A stretch of DNA of 64,000 nt, taken from the NCBI RefSeq assembly GCF_031679605.1, contig NZ_CP117522.1, positions 5,518,001-5,582,000 of the forward strand. Direction: 5' to 3'. Within the stretch, counting starts at the first letter, position 1. The number at the start of each line of letters is the position of its first letter. This DNA is from Streptomyces luomodiensis. Its GTDB lineage: Bacteria; Actinomycetota; Actinomycetes; Streptomycetales; Streptomycetaceae. The notes under the pieces were generated by a model. It ran no database searches, was not told the origin of the DNA, and saw nothing but the letters and a program-made list of their open reading frames with translations. Positions 9,984 through 19,287 of this stretch are shown one piece after another. A program made the translations under genes and the position numbers.

Positions 9984-11447
9984 ATGACCCAGCAGAACAG
10001 ATTCCTTCAGCGGTCTCGTCGTTCTTTCCGGCGTTGGGGCGTGGCCTCAGCGGGCGCCATCGCGGCGGCGGCTCTGGTCACCGGTGCTCCGGGAACCGCA
10101 TGGGCCGCGAGCAGCACCCCCGGTCCGCACACGGCCCCGAGCAACCCGTGCCACCAGGACCGGGCGCACGGTGACAACAAGGCGCACCAGGAGGACGGCC
10201 GCCACGACGAGAACAACGGCAAGGACGCTCACGGCCGCCAGGACGAGAAGGGTGGCAAGGACGCCCACGGTCGCCACGAGGAGAATGGCGGCAAGGACAC
10301 GCACGGCCGCCAGGACGAGAATGGCGGCAAGGACACGCACGGCCGCCAGGACGAGAATGGCGGCAAGGACACGCACGGCCGCCAGGACGAGAATGGCGGC
10401 AAGGACACGCACGGCCGCCAGGACGAGAATGGCGGCAAGGACACGCACGGCCGCCACGAGGAAAACAGCGGCAAGGACACCCACGGCCGTTACGACGAGA
10501 ACTCGCGCCAGGACGAGAACTCGCGCCAGGACGAGAACTCCCGTCAGGACGAGAACTCCCGTCAGGACGAGAACTCGCGCCAGGACGAGCACGGCAGCGA
10601 CGACGAGAACAGCCGTCGTGACGACAACGGGAGCCAGGAGGACAACGCGCGCCAGGAGAACAACGACCGGCGCGATGACCACGGGCGCAAGGACAGCGCC
10701 AACAGCTACTCCAAGAACCAGCAGTACGGGCACGGCTACCAGCAGCGGGGCGTGGCACTCGCCGAGCAGGCCGTCCAGCCGTACGAGGCGGCCGTTTCCG
10801 CCGCGATCTCCGAGGGCGGCCGTGCCGTCCGGCCCGTCAGCGCTCCCGTCCACCAGGACGACCAGGCGCGCCACGACCAGGAGCACCAGGAGCGCCGCGA
10901 CCAGGAGCGCCAGGAGCGCCACGACCAGGAGCGCCAGGAGCACAAGGAGCACAAGGAGTCCCAGCAGTCCAAGGCTCACCAGGACCAGAAGAAGAGGGGC
11001 CTGGTGACGATCGCCGAGGCGATCGAGATCGCCGAGTGCGAGGTCAGCGGCCAGGTCATCAGCGCTGAGCTGGAGGACTGCCCCGAGGACGACTCACAGC
11101 ACGAGGGCAAGGGCAAGCACCAGGACGAGCGCAAGCAGGACCGCAAGGACGACCACCGCAAGGACGACCACCGCAAGGACGACGACCGCAAGAACCGGCA
11201 CCAGCAGGAGGTCAAGCAGGTCTGGGTCGTGGAGGTCGAGTGTGACGGCACCGTCACGACGGTCTATATCGACCCGGAGACCGGCTGCGTCCTTGGCACG
11301 GAGCAGGAGCAGGACGACGACCACGGCAAGGGCGACCACGGCAAGGGCGACCACGGCAAGGGCGACCACGATAAGCACGGCAAGCAGAGCGGCTACGGCG
11401 ACCGTGAGGGCAAGGGCGGCTACGGCCGGTCGGCGGTCACCGCCTAG
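9984..11447 (+). CDS. secreted, highly charged repeat protein with split PepSY-like domain
   Basis: 487 residues. The N terminus SRRSFRRW plus a hydrophobic core ending AWA is a Tat-like signal peptide. Residues ~60-170 are 12-residue repeats of the [12 protein letters not shown] type, followed by six-residue SRQDEN repeats. A spacer with little charge follows ([17 protein letters not shown]), then more Gln/Glu/Arg/His-rich sequence. The C-terminal part reads as two halves of a PepSY fold: [24 protein letters not shown], and [27 protein letters not shown], split by a ~40-residue KDDHRK-rich insert. Four Cys sit in these halves, so disulfides are plausible. The tail has DHGKG repeats. PepSY domains often inhibit proteases or sense the envelope; the function here is unknown. 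It overlaps convergent ynfA by 11 nt. Confidence 0.8.
   Translation: MTQQNRFLQRSRRSFRRWGVASAGAIAAAALVTGAPGTAWAASSTPGPHTAPSNPCHQDRAHGDNKAHQEDGRHDENNGKDAHGRQDEKGGKDAHGRHEENGGKDTHGRQDENGGKDTHGRQDENGGKDTHGRQDENGGKDTHGRQDENGGKDTHGRHEENSGKDTHGRYDENSRQDENSRQDENSRQDENSRQDENSRQDEHGSDDENSRRDDNGSQEDNARQENNDRRDDHGRKDSANSYSKNQQYGHGYQQRGVALAEQAVQPYEAAVSAAISEGGRAVRPVSAPVHQDDQARHDQEHQERRDQERQERHDQERQEHKEHKESQQSKAHQDQKKRGLVTIAEAIEIAECEVSGQVISAELEDCPEDDSQHEGKGKHQDERKQDRKDDHRKDDHRKDDDRKNRHQQEVKQVWVVEVECDGTVTTVYIDPETGCVLGTEQEQDDDHGKGDHGKGDHGKGDHDKHGKQSGYGDREGKGGYGRSAVTA
10202..10500 (+). repeat. in-frame 36-bp tandem repeat
   Basis: About eight 36-bp units (12 codons). Four consecutive units (Gln codons at 10311, 10347, 10383, 10419) are identical at DNA level; flanking units vary by a few bases. 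The near-perfect identity indicates recent expansion by slippage or recombination. Confidence 0.9.
10501..10590 (+). repeat. in-frame 18-bp tandem repeat
   Basis: Five 18-bp units encode SRQDEN-type hexapeptides. Serine and arginine codons alternate between tcgcgc and tcccgt, so the array is partly diverged. Confidence 0.85.
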
Positions 11448-11769
11448 GCATGTACATGATCACGGCGACGCCGGCCAGACAGATCAGCGCTCCGATGACA
11501 TCGAAGCGGTCTGGCCGGTAGCCGTCGGCGACCATGCCCCAGGCGAGCGATCCGGCGACGAAAACGCCGCCGTACGCCGCGAGGATGCGGCCGAACTCCG
11601 CGTCCGGCTGGAGCGTGGCCACGAAGCCGTAGGCGCCCAGGGCGATGAGCCCGGCGCCGATCCAGACCCATCCCCTGTGCTCACGCACGCCCTGCCAGAC
11701 GAGCCAGGCACCTCCGATCTCCAGGAGCGCGGCCACGGCGAACAGAGCGACGGAACGTGCGGTGAGCAT
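11437..11769 (-). CDS. YnfA family (UPF0060) small membrane protein
   Basis: A 110-residue hydrophobic protein with four predicted membrane helices matching YnfA/UPF0060: [20 protein letters not shown], then [38 protein letters not shown], and [24 protein letters not shown]. The family resembles small multidrug-resistance transporters in size and topology; some members are reported to export quaternary compounds, but physiology is unclear. The frame runs ATG 11769 to TAG 11437. The stop region overlaps the tail of the convergent repeat-protein gene by 11 nt, so the two genes cannot have separate terminators. Confidence 0.9.
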   Translation of the reverse strand: MLTARSVALFAVAALLEIGGAWLVWQGVREHRGWVWIGAGLIALGAYGFVATLQPDAEFGRILAAYGGVFVAGSLAWGMVADGYRPDRFDVIGALICLAGVAVIMYMPRR

Positions 11770-11883
11770 GGGGGAAGGGTACGGCCCTGCCGCGCGCGAA
11801 CGAGGGGCCTGCCCCCGGCGTTCAGCGCGGTGCTACGGCTCCGGCCGGCCAGGGCGTCCGCACCCGCGTGAGACGATCCGGCC

Positions 11884-12318
11884 TCACGGCCACACCAGGC
11901 AGTACGGCTGGTGCCCCGCCTCATGCAGCCGGTGGCTGAAGTCCTGCCATTCGTGCAGCAGTTGATACACCCTGAAGGCGTCCCGGGGGCCGCCGCGGTC
12001 GGGCACCGTGGACCAGATGAAGGCCGCGGCGCCCACGGCCTCCTCGCCCACGCCGCGCAGCGGATCGACGGCGGTCATCGGGAGTTTGACGACGGCGTAG
12101 TCCGGGTGGAGGACGACCAGTTCGAGCGGGGGCACCTTGTGGAGCGGGACGCCCTCGATGCCGGTGAGGACCATCGCCGCGACCGTCTCGGGCTTGATCT
12201 TGGTGAACATGCCGTGGCCGAGCTCATCGCCGCCGAGCTCCTCGGGGCGCATGGAGATGGGGACCCTGGCCGCGGTGGCGCCATCGGGCGCACCGAAGTA
12301 CTTGTAGGTCACCCCCAT
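11884..12318 (-). CDS. conserved actinobacterial protein of unknown function
   Basis: 144 residues starting [20 protein letters not shown], with no signal peptide or membrane segment. It has a mixed alpha/beta pattern ([24 protein letters not shown], then [25 protein letters not shown]) and codon use typical of the region, so it is likely a real soluble protein. The open frame extends 50 codons upstream; ATG 12318 was chosen because the upstream part is Arg/Gly-rich noise and GGGGG precedes this ATG. It is divergent from hemL. I do not recognise a family with a known function. Confidence 0.6.
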   Translation of the reverse strand: MGVTYKYFGAPDGATAARVPISMRPEELGGDELGHGMFTKIKPETVAAMVLTGIEGVPLHKVPPLELVVLHPDYAVVKLPMTAVDPLRGVGEEAVGAAAFIWSTVPDRGGPRDAFRVYQLLHEWQDFSHRLHEAGHQPYCLVWP

Positions 12319-12558
12319 GCGGCCCCCGCTCCTGCCTGCTCTGCCCGCCTCGTCCCGCCGATGGCGTCCGGGCCGGGCACGCTCGGGGCCTCGGTCGTCA
12401 GTCCCTTCACCCAGTTCGCCACCGCGATGCATATCTCCACCCGACCACTCGCGGCCATCACCGCGCAACCCGATCTCTGTGAGAGAGACCCTCCCCCGCG
12501 CTCGGGCTGTGAAACGCCCGGCCGCAGGACTCCGTCGGCCTCTGACAACATGGCTTGC

Positions 12559-13866
12559 GTGAGCTATCCGTACGCAGCCCCAGTTTCGCAGACGCTTTTC
12601 GATCGCGCGGCCGCCGTGACGCCCGGGGGCGTGAACTCTCCGGTGCGGGCGTTCCGCGCCGTGGGAGGTACGCCCCGGTTCATGGTGTCCGGTGACGGTC
12701 CGTACCTCACCGACGCCGACGGTCGCGAGTACGTGGACCTCGTGTGCTCATGGGGGCCGATGATCCTCGGCCACTCCCATCCCGAGGTCACCGCGGCCGT
12801 GCAGGCCGCCGTCGCTCGCGGTACCTCGTTCGGTACGCCGGGCGAGGGCGAGGTCGAGCTCGCCGAGGAGATCGTGGCGCGGGTCGCCCCCGTCGAGCAG
12901 GTGCGCCTGGTGTCGTCCGGCACCGAGGCGACGATGTCGGCGATCCGGCTGGCCCGCGGGTTCACCGGACGCTCGAAGGTGATCAAGTTCGCCGGTTGCT
13001 ACCACGGGCATGTGGACGCCCTGCTGGCCGCGGCCGGGTCCGGGGTGGCGACCTTCGCGCTGCCGGACACTCCGGGGGTCACGGGGGCACAGGCGGGGGA
13101 GACCCTGGTGCTGCCGTACAACGACCTGGAGGCGGTCCGGGCGGCCTTCGCCGCACACCCAGGGGAGATCGCCTGTGTGATCACCGAGGCGTCACCGGGC
13201 AACATGGGCGTGGTGCCGCCGCTGCCCGGGTACAACGCGGGCCTCAAGCAGCTGTGCGCCGACCACGGCGCGCTCTACATCTCCGACGAGGTCATGACCG
13301 GCTTCCGGGTCTCCAAGGCCGGGTGGTACGGGCTGGACGGTGTCGAGCCGGACCTGATGACCTTCGGCAAGGTGATGGGCGGCGGCTTCCCGGCCGCGGC
13401 CTTCGGCGGGCGCGCGGACGTCATGGAGCGCCTGGCCCCGGCCGGGCCGGTCTACCAGGCGGGCACGCTCTCCGGGAACCCGGTCGCCACGGCCGCGGGC
13501 GTCGCGCAGCTGCGGCTGCTGGACGAGGCGGCGTACGCACAGGTCGACGCGGTCTCCGAGCGGCTGCGGGCGATGGTGACGGAGGCGCTGTCCAAGGAGG
13601 GCGTGGCGCACCGGGTGCAGAACGCGGGCAGCATGTTCTCGGTCTTCTTCACCGACGCCGAGGTCACCGACTACGAGCGGGCCAAGGCGCAGGAGGTGTT
13701 CCGGTTCACCGCCTTCTTCCACTCGATGCTGGCGCAGGGCGTCTACCTCCCGCCGTCCGCCTTCGAGACGTGGTTCGTCTCCACGGCGCATGACGAGCGG
13801 GCGCTGGAGCGGGTGGCGGCGGCTCTGCCGGGGGCGGCGCGGGCCGCCGCCGAGGCCACTGAATGA
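12559..13866 (+). CDS. hemL: glutamate-1-semialdehyde 2,1-aminomutase
   Basis: A PLP enzyme that converts glutamate-1-semialdehyde to 5-aminolevulinate in the C5 haem/corrinoid pathway. The 435-residue product has [54 protein letters not shown], the DEVMTGFR motif and [11 protein letters not shown] with the PLP-binding Lys at about residue 271. GTG 12559 gives the family-typical N terminus [19 protein letters not shown] 12550 is an in-frame alternative, and neither has a clear Shine-Dalgarno. The stop overlaps the next gene by 4 nt (ATGA), so the two are probably coupled. Haem supply fits the nearby cytochrome c maturation operon. Confidence 0.96.
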   Translation: MSYPYAAPVSQTLFDRAAAVTPGGVNSPVRAFRAVGGTPRFMVSGDGPYLTDADGREYVDLVCSWGPMILGHSHPEVTAAVQAAVARGTSFGTPGEGEVELAEEIVARVAPVEQVRLVSSGTEATMSAIRLARGFTGRSKVIKFAGCYHGHVDALLAAAGSGVATFALPDTPGVTGAQAGETLVLPYNDLEAVRAAFAAHPGEIACVITEASPGNMGVVPPLPGYNAGLKQLCADHGALYISDEVMTGFRVSKAGWYGLDGVEPDLMTFGKVMGGGFPAAAFGGRADVMERLAPAGPVYQAGTLSGNPVATAAGVAQLRLLDEAAYAQVDAVSERLRAMVTEALSKEGVAHRVQNAGSMFSVFFTDAEVTDYERAKAQEVFRFTAFFHSMLAQGVYLPPSAFETWFVSTAHDERALERVAAALPGAARAAAEATE

Positions 13867-14561
13867 TGGATGACATGACACAGAGCGAGAACGACATCAC
13901 CGTCGTCCATGTGATGCGCCACGGCGAGGTGCACAACCCGGAGGGCGTGCTGTACGGCAGGCTGCCCGGCTATCACCTCTCCGACCTGGGGCGCCGGATG
14001 GCCGACCGGGTCGCCGAGCACCTCGCCGACCGTGACATCACCCATGTGGTCGCCTCCCCGCTGGAGCGGGCGCAGGAGACGGCGGCGCCGATCGCCAAGG
14101 CGCACGGCCTGGACGTGGCCTCGGACGAGCGGCTGATCGAGGCGGGGAACGTCTTCCAGGGCAAGACCTTCGGCGTTGGCGACGGCGCACTGCGCAAACC
14201 GGCCAACTGGCGCCATCTCACCAACCCCTTTCGCCCGTCCTGGGGGGAGCCCTACGTCGACCAGGTGGTGCGGATGATGGCGGCGCTGGGCCGGGCGCGG
14301 GACGCCGCGCGCGGGCACGAGGCGGTGTGTGTCAGCCATCAGCTGCCCATCTGGATCGTGCGCAGCTTCGTGGAGCGCCGGCGGCTGTGGCACGACCCGC
14401 GCAAGCGGCAGTGCACGCTGGCCAGCCTCACCAGCTTCACCTACCGCGGGGACAGGATCGTGTCGGTGGGCTACAGCGAACCGGCCTTTGATCTGGTCCC
14501 GGCCCATCTGCGCGCGGGCGCCCGGCCGGTGAAGGGGGCCGCCAAGGGCTACGGGGCATGA
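13863..14561 (+). CDS. histidine phosphatase family protein (phosphoglycerate mutase-like)
   Basis: 232 residues, starting within the hemL stop (ATGA overlap). It has the branch-1 histidine phosphatase signature [12 protein letters not shown] with phosphate-accepting His, the [14 protein letters not shown] segment with the second Arg/Glu pair, and [14 protein letters not shown] with the C-terminal catalytic His. It is likely a phosphatase rather than glycolytic phosphoglycerate mutase, as usual for such divergent members. Coupling to hemL is conserved in many Streptomyces genomes by my recollection, but the substrate is unknown. Confidence 0.88.
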   Translation: MMDDMTQSENDITVVHVMRHGEVHNPEGVLYGRLPGYHLSDLGRRMADRVAEHLADRDITHVVASPLERAQETAAPIAKAHGLDVASDERLIEAGNVFQGKTFGVGDGALRKPANWRHLTNPFRPSWGEPYVDQVVRMMAALGRARDAARGHEAVCVSHQLPIWIVRSFVERRRLWHDPRKRQCTLASLTSFTYRGDRIVSVGYSEPAFDLVPAHLRAGARPVKGAAKGYGA

Positions 14562-14579
14562 CCGGCCCACGGCCGTGGC

Positions 14580-14655
14580 GCGTCTGAACGGACACGGTGC
14601 GTCTGAACGGCGCGCGGTGCCTCTGAACGGCGCGCGGTGCGTCTGAACGGCGCGT
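14580..14655. repeat. intergenic 20-bp tandem repeat
   Basis: Four copies of a decamer close to GTCTGAACGG recur at 14582, 14601, 14621 and 14641, spaced 19, 20 and 20 bp, with GGCGCGCG-like spacers. They lie just 3' of the phosphatase gene. Confidence 0.8.
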
Positions 14656-14802
14656 GACGGGGCGGCGAATGAGGGGGCGGAGGAAATGTCTCCACCGTGT
14701 AATTGACCTCGTTCCCGCGGAACCCCGCTATTCGCCTCGCCATCTCCAGGGTTGTCCGGACACCCCGGGCAATCGATACGGCGAGTGCGAATTGAGGACG
14801 TT

Positions 14803-15984
14803 ATGCGTGAGGTCAGCCGGAGGGGGATCCTCGGTCTTGGTGCGGGAGCGGCGGCGTCACTGGCCGTGGCCGGCTGCTCCTCCGGCTCGGGCACGCCGAA
14901 GCCGGCGAAGACGACCCAGGCGAAGCCGATCGGTGACGGCTCCACTTCGCATGGCGTGCGGCGGCCGGAGGCCCCGAAGCCGGAGCGGCTGGAGCGGGGG
15001 CAGAAGCCGCCGCAGTTCGTGGTCTTTTCCTGGGACGGCGCGGGAGAGGTCGGCAACGGTCTCTTCCCGCGGTTCCGCAAGCTCGCCGCAGACCACGGCG
15101 CGGCCATGACCTTCTTCCTCTCCGGTATCTACTGCCTTCCGGAGTCGAAGAAGTCGCTGTACCGGCCGCCGAACAATCCGGTGGGCGCCTCCGACATCGG
15201 TTATCTCACCGATGAGCACATCAAGGAGACGCTGCGCAACGTACGCGAGGCGTGGCTCGAGGGCCATGAGATCGGAACCCACTTCAACGGCCACTTCTGC
15301 TCCGGGAGCGGTTCGGTGGAGCACTGGACGCCCGCCCAGTGGAAGTCCGAGATCGAGCAGGCTGTGTCCTTTGTCACAGAGTGGCGGACGAATACCCGTT
15401 TCACCGATGTGGAACCGCTGCCGTTCGACTACCGCAAGGAGCTCATCGGCGGCCGCACCCCATGCCTGAAGGGCCAGAGCAATCTGCTGCCGACCGCCCG
15501 GGAACTCGGCTGGCGCTATGACGCCAGTTCGCCGGGCGGGCGCCAGGTGTGGCCGTCGAAGCAGCAGGGGATATGGGACTTCCCGCTGCAACAGATTCCC
15601 TTCCCGGGCCACTCCTTCGAGGTGCTCTCGATGGACTACAACATCCTGGCGAACCAGTCGCGGAATTCCACGAACGCCCCGCCCGCGAACTACCCGGGCT
15701 GGCGCAAGCAGGCCACCGACTCCTATCTGGCCGGTTTCCAGCGGGCGTATGAGACCAACCGCGCCCCGTTCTTCATCGGAAACCACTTCGAGCAGTGGAA
15801 CGGCGGAATCTACATGGACGCCGTCGAAGAAGCGCTCAAGCATATGGCCGACGAGAAGCGGAAGGACGTCCGGCTGGTCTCCTTCAAGCAGCTCACCGAT
15901 TGGCTGGACGCACAGGACCCCGCGGTCCTGGCCGACCTGCGCGGGCTCGACGTGGGCCAGGCGTGGAGCGCGAACGGCCGCTGA
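14803..15984 (+). CDS. Tat-type lipoprotein, polysaccharide deacetylase-like (NodB fold)
   Basis: 393 residues. The N terminus SRRGILGLGAGAAASLAVAGC combines a twin-arginine motif with a lipobox. A linker (about 25-60) precedes a NodB-like barrel: FVVFSWDGAGEVGNG at motif 1, MTFFLSGIY, GHEIGTHFNGH at motif 2 with the His-x3-His arrangement, and FFIGNHFEQW near the end. The motif 1 TFDDG of true deacetylases is altered to FSWDG, so catalytic competence is uncertain. GAGGA sits six bases before ATG 14803. It is a secreted cell-wall or exopolysaccharide modifying candidate placed just upstream of the cytochrome c maturation operon. Confidence 0.75.
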   Translation: MREVSRRGILGLGAGAAASLAVAGCSSGSGTPKPAKTTQAKPIGDGSTSHGVRRPEAPKPERLERGQKPPQFVVFSWDGAGEVGNGLFPRFRKLAADHGAAMTFFLSGIYCLPESKKSLYRPPNNPVGASDIGYLTDEHIKETLRNVREAWLEGHEIGTHFNGHFCSGSGSVEHWTPAQWKSEIEQAVSFVTEWRTNTRFTDVEPLPFDYRKELIGGRTPCLKGQSNLLPTARELGWRYDASSPGGRQVWPSKQQGIWDFPLQQIPFPGHSFEVLSMDYNILANQSRNSTNAPPANYPGWRKQATDSYLAGFQRAYETNRAPFFIGNHFEQWNGGIYMDAVEEALKHMADEKRKDVRLVSFKQLTDWLDAQDPAVLADLRGLDVGQAWSANGR

Positions 15985-16109
15985 GCCGCGCCGGGGACGG
16001 CGGGGCGGCGGGGGCCGTACGGCCCGCGGGCCCGGCGGGGTGCTCGGAGAGGGCGGTGAGGCCCCGGTGGGGTACCCGGAGGGGGGTGGCGAAGATCCGC
16101 AAAAGGGCC

Positions 16110-16127
16110 ATGCGAAACTTTTCACAT
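16110..16127. promoter_or_regulatory. Rex-like operator upstream of resA
   Basis: The 18-bp near-palindrome has right half TTCACAT intact and left half ATGCGAA with one mismatch to the Rex consensus TTGTGAA-N4-TTCACAA. It overlaps the resA start codon, where a redox repressor would block transcription or early elongation. Confidence 0.55.
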
Positions 16128-16743
16128 GAGTGCCTGCCGTGCCCCTCGGGGCCTCGCGACCCGTCGTCGCGCAACCGTGCTGGCCACCGGGGCCGCGGTT
16201 GCCGCGCTGTCCCTGACTGCCTGCAGCGGGGGCGGCACTTCGGGCGGCTCCGCCGACACCAAGTTCGTCCAGGGCAAGAGCGGTGTGGACACCGTCCCCG
16301 AGGGGGACCGCAAGGAGGCCCTCGAGCTCTCGGGGAAGACCCTGGAGGGCAAGCCGCTGGAGGTGGCGGACTACAAGGGCAAGGTCGTGGTCCTGAACGT
16401 CTGGGGTTCGTGGTGCGCCCCCTGTCGGGCCGAGGCGCCGAACCTGGCCAAGGTCGCCAAGGACACCAAGGCCAAGGGTGTGCAGTTCGTCGGGATCAAC
16501 ACCCGTGACTCCAACCGCGCCCCCGCGCTCAGCTTCGAGAAGGCATACGGCGTCGACTACCCGAGCCTGTACGACCCGATCGGGAAGCTCATGCTGCGCT
16601 TCCCCAAGGGCAGCCTCAACCCGCAGGCCATTCCGTCGACGATCGTCCTGGACCGGCAGGGCAGGATCGCGGCCCGCGCTCTGACGCCGCTCAGCGAGGA
16701 GCGCCTGCGCGAGATGCTGAACCCGCTGATCGCGGAGAAGTGA
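16126..16743 (+). CDS. resA: thiol-disulfide oxidoreductase, TlpA/ResA family lipoprotein
   Basis: Extracytoplasmic reductant that keeps apocytochrome c CXXCH thiols reduced in system II maturation. 205 residues: Arg-rich n-region, hydrophobic core and lipobox SLTAC, then a thioredoxin-like domain with the active site WCAPC (96-100; Cys97 and Cys100) and the cis-Pro region QAIPSTIVLDRQGR. There is no Shine-Dalgarno before ATG 16126, so the message may be leaderless or the start may differ. It leads the resA-ccdA-resB-ccsA operon, with six bases to ccdA. Confidence 0.95.
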   Translation: MSACRAPRGLATRRRATVLATGAAVAALSLTACSGGGTSGGSADTKFVQGKSGVDTVPEGDRKEALELSGKTLEGKPLEVADYKGKVVVLNVWGSWCAPCRAEAPNLAKVAKDTKAKGVQFVGINTRDSNRAPALSFEKAYGVDYPSLYDPIGKLMLRFPKGSLNPQAIPSTIVLDRQGRIAARALTPLSEERLREMLNPLIAEK

Positions 16744-16749
16744 CCTCTC

Positions 16750-17514
16750 GTGAGCACGCTGGCCGCCGCCACCGATCCCAACCAGACCGTCCTGACCGGG
16801 GCGCTGCTGCTGGCGCTTCCGGTCGCCCTGCTCGGCGGACTGGTCTCCTTCTTCTCCCCCTGTGTGCTGCCGCTGGTGCCCGGCTATATGTCGTATGTCA
16901 CCGGCGTCACGGGGACGGATCTCGCCGAGGCCAAGCGCGGCCGGATGGTCGCGGGCGCCTCGCTCTTCGTGCTCGGCTTCACCGCGGTCTTCGTCTCCGG
17001 GGGCGCGCTCTTCGGCAACTTCGGCTGGACGCTCCAGGAGCACAAGGAGACCATCTCCAAGATCCTCGGGGTCATCACGATCGTGATGGGTCTCGCCTTC
17101 ATGGGGCTGCTCAAGGGGTTCGGACAGCGGGAGTTCCGCTTCCACGTCAAGCCCACGCTGGGGCTTGCGGGGGCGCCGGTGCTGGGCGCCCTGTTCGGCG
17201 TCGGCTGGACTCCGTGCCTGGGGCCGACGCTCACCGCCGTCAACGCCCTGGCGTTCAATGAGGGGAGTGCGGCGCGCGGGGCGCTGCTCACCGCCGCGTA
17301 CTGCGTGGGGCTGGGGCTGCCGTTCGTGGTGGTCGCCGTGGCCTACCGCCGGGCGCTCGGTGCCTTCGGCTGGGTCAAGCGGCACTACCTGTGGGTGATG
17401 CGTGCCGGGGGCGGCATGCTCGTCGCCCTGGGGGTGCTGCTGCTCACAGGTGTCTGGGACACCATGATGGCCTCCATGCAGACCTGGGCTCAGGGCTTCA
17501 ACGTTGGGATCTGA
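16750..17514 (+). CDS. ccdA: cytochrome c biogenesis protein CcdA
   Basis: A polytopic membrane protein that carries electrons from cytoplasmic thioredoxin to ResA. 254 residues with about six hydrophobic segments. The redox cysteines are in FFSPCVLPLVPGYMSYVTG and VGWTPCLGPTLTAV, the hallmarks of CcdA/DsbD-beta. The start is GTG 16750. The stop is separated from the resB ATG by only three bases, supporting one transcript. Confidence 0.96.
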   Translation: MSTLAAATDPNQTVLTGALLLALPVALLGGLVSFFSPCVLPLVPGYMSYVTGVTGTDLAEAKRGRMVAGASLFVLGFTAVFVSGGALFGNFGWTLQEHKETISKILGVITIVMGLAFMGLLKGFGQREFRFHVKPTLGLAGAPVLGALFGVGWTPCLGPTLTAVNALAFNEGSAARGALLTAAYCVGLGLPFVVVAVAYRRALGAFGWVKRHYLWVMRAGGGMLVALGVLLLTGVWDTMMASMQTWAQGFNVGI

Positions 17515-17517
17515 TCG

Positions 17518-19287
17518 ATGTCCACCACCGATACCGACACCGCGGCCGGCGAGGAGGCCGGTACGGCGCCCGAGGGCGGCACCGCGCCCGAGGGCGGCGT
17601 GACCGCCGATGAGCGCGAGCTCGGCGCCGCGGGGTCGCAGCTGTCCACCGCCCCGGCCGAGGAGATCAACGTCCCCTCGCTGGGGCCGCTCGGCTGGGCC
17701 CGGTGGTTCTGGCGGCAGCTGACCTCGATGCGGGTCGCGCTGCTGCTGCTCCTGCTGCTCTCCCTCGCCACGATCCCCGGCTCCCTGATCCCGCAGACCA
17801 GCATCGACCAGCTCAAGGTGCAGGACTTCCAGGACCGGCACCCCACGCTCACGCCGATCTACGAGAAGCTCCAGCTGTTCCACGTCTACAGCTCGGTGTG
17901 GTTCTCGGCGATCTATCTGCTGCTGTTCATCTCCCTCATCGGCTGCATCGTGCCGCGCACCTGGCAGTTCATCGGCCAGCTGCGCGGCCGCCCGCCGGCC
18001 GCGCCGCGCCGGCTCACCCGGCTTCCCGCGTACACCACCTGGCGCAGCGAGGCCGAGCCGGAGCAGGTGCTCGATGCCGCCCGGAAGATCATGAAGGGGC
18101 GCCGCTTCCGCGTCCACGCCTCGGGCGACGCGGTGGCCGCGGAGAAGGGCTATCTGCGCGAGGTGGGCAATCTGCTCTTCCACATCGCGCTGATCGTGCT
18201 GCTGGTGTCCTTCGCCGCCGGCCAGCTGTGGAAGACCGAGGGCACCAGCCTGATCACCGAGGGCGGGGGCTTCTCCAACAGCCTCACCCAGTACGACGAC
18301 ATCAAGACCGGGCAGCTGTTCAACAGCGACGATCTTCCCCCCTTCGGCTTCCAGCTGGACCGCTTCACCGCGACCTATGAACGCAGCGGTCCGCAGATGC
18401 GCACCCCGCGCACCTTCCGTGCCGACATCACCTACTGGGACGGTGCGGACGGTGCCGCCCGCAAGACCTCCGTCAAGGTGAACGAGCCGCTGGAGATCTC
18501 GGGCTACAAGGTCTACCTCCTGAACCACGGCTACTCGCCGGTCGTCACCATCCGGGACGGCAAGGGCACCGTGGTGCACAAGGGCCCGGTGGTGGGGCTG
18601 CCGATCGACGGGGCCAACCTCACCGAGAGCATGGTCATCAAGGTCCCGGACTACCGGGACAAGAACGGCAAGAAGGATCAGATCGGCTTCCAGGGGCAGT
18701 TCCTGCCGACCTGGGTGCGCAGCCAGGGCATGTTCTCCGTCTTCCCGGCGCTGGACAACCCGACGCTGGTTCTGACCGCCTACCACGGCAGCCTCGGCGT
18801 CGACGGCGGTACGCCGCAGAGCGTGTACCAGCTGGACAAGTCGCGGATGAAGCAGTTCATGGAGTCCGACGGCAAGACCAAGTTCGCTCGGGCGCTCGCG
18901 GTCGGCGACACCATGAAGCTGCCGAACGGCGCCGGCACGCTGACGTTCGACGGCGTCAAGGAGTGGGCCAGCTTCCAGATCTCGCACAAGCCGGGTGACC
19001 AGGGGGCCCTCATCGGCGCCGTGGCCGCCCTGGTGGGTCTGGCCGGCTCCCTGTTCATCCAGCGCCGCCGGGTGTGGGTGCGCGCGGTGACGGGTGCCGA
19101 CGGCACCACCGTCGTCGAGATGGCGGGGCTCGGCCGCAGCGAGTACGCCAAGCTCCCCGAAGAACTCGCCGACCTGGCCGTCCGTCTGCAGACGGACGCA
19201 CCCCCGGCCCCGGAAGCGGACCCTGACCCGGAATCCGCATCCGCTACCGCAGATCCCGCAGATCCTGCCGAAGGAGCGCGCGCGTGA
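17518..19287 (+). CDS. resB: cytochrome c biogenesis protein ResB (Ccs1)
   Basis: Half of the system II haem handling / cytochrome c synthase complex with CcsA. 589 residues: an acidic/Ala-Gly N-terminal tail, membrane helices at TSMRVALLLLLLLSLATIPGS, SSVWFSAIYLLLFISLIGC and VGNLLFHIALIVLLVSFAAG, then a large extracytoplasmic domain (DDIKTGQLFNSDDLPPFGFQLD, and GYKVYLLNHGYSPVVTIRDG). A C-terminal helix follows (ALIGAVAALVGLAGSLFIQRR), and the Ala/Pro/Asp-rich tail is probably cytoplasmic. The stop overlaps the ccsA GTG by 4 nt. Confidence 0.95.
   Translation: MSTTDTDTAAGEEAGTAPEGGTAPEGGVTADERELGAAGSQLSTAPAEEINVPSLGPLGWARWFWRQLTSMRVALLLLLLLSLATIPGSLIPQTSIDQLKVQDFQDRHPTLTPIYEKLQLFHVYSSVWFSAIYLLLFISLIGCIVPRTWQFIGQLRGRPPAAPRRLTRLPAYTTWRSEAEPEQVLDAARKIMKGRRFRVHASGDAVAAEKGYLREVGNLLFHIALIVLLVSFAAGQLWKTEGTSLITEGGGFSNSLTQYDDIKTGQLFNSDDLPPFGFQLDRFTATYERSGPQMRTPRTFRADITYWDGADGAARKTSVKVNEPLEISGYKVYLLNHGYSPVVTIRDGKGTVVHKGPVVGLPIDGANLTESMVIKVPDYRDKNGKKDQIGFQGQFLPTWVRSQGMFSVFPALDNPTLVLTAYHGSLGVDGGTPQSVYQLDKSRMKQFMESDGKTKFARALAVGDTMKLPNGAGTLTFDGVKEWASFQISHKPGDQGALIGAVAALVGLAGSLFIQRRRVWVRAVTGADGTTVVEMAGLGRSEYAKLPEELADLAVRLQTDAPPAPEADPDPESASATADPADPAEGARA

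Noticed and set aside
10202..10500. Regularly spaced 36-bp repeats resembling a CRISPR array
   Set aside because: Units are contiguous with no spacers, keep one reading frame and lie inside a signal-peptide-bearing gene.
12505..12558. Rex operator before hemL
   Set aside because: Only one half-site (TGTGAAA) is present; no matching TTCACA arm at the right spacing.
14857..18987. A 1376-codon open frame on the minus strand antisense to the resA-ccsA region
   Set aside because: High-GC artefact: it lies antisense to well-supported genes, has Arg/Gly/His-rich composition and no family motifs.
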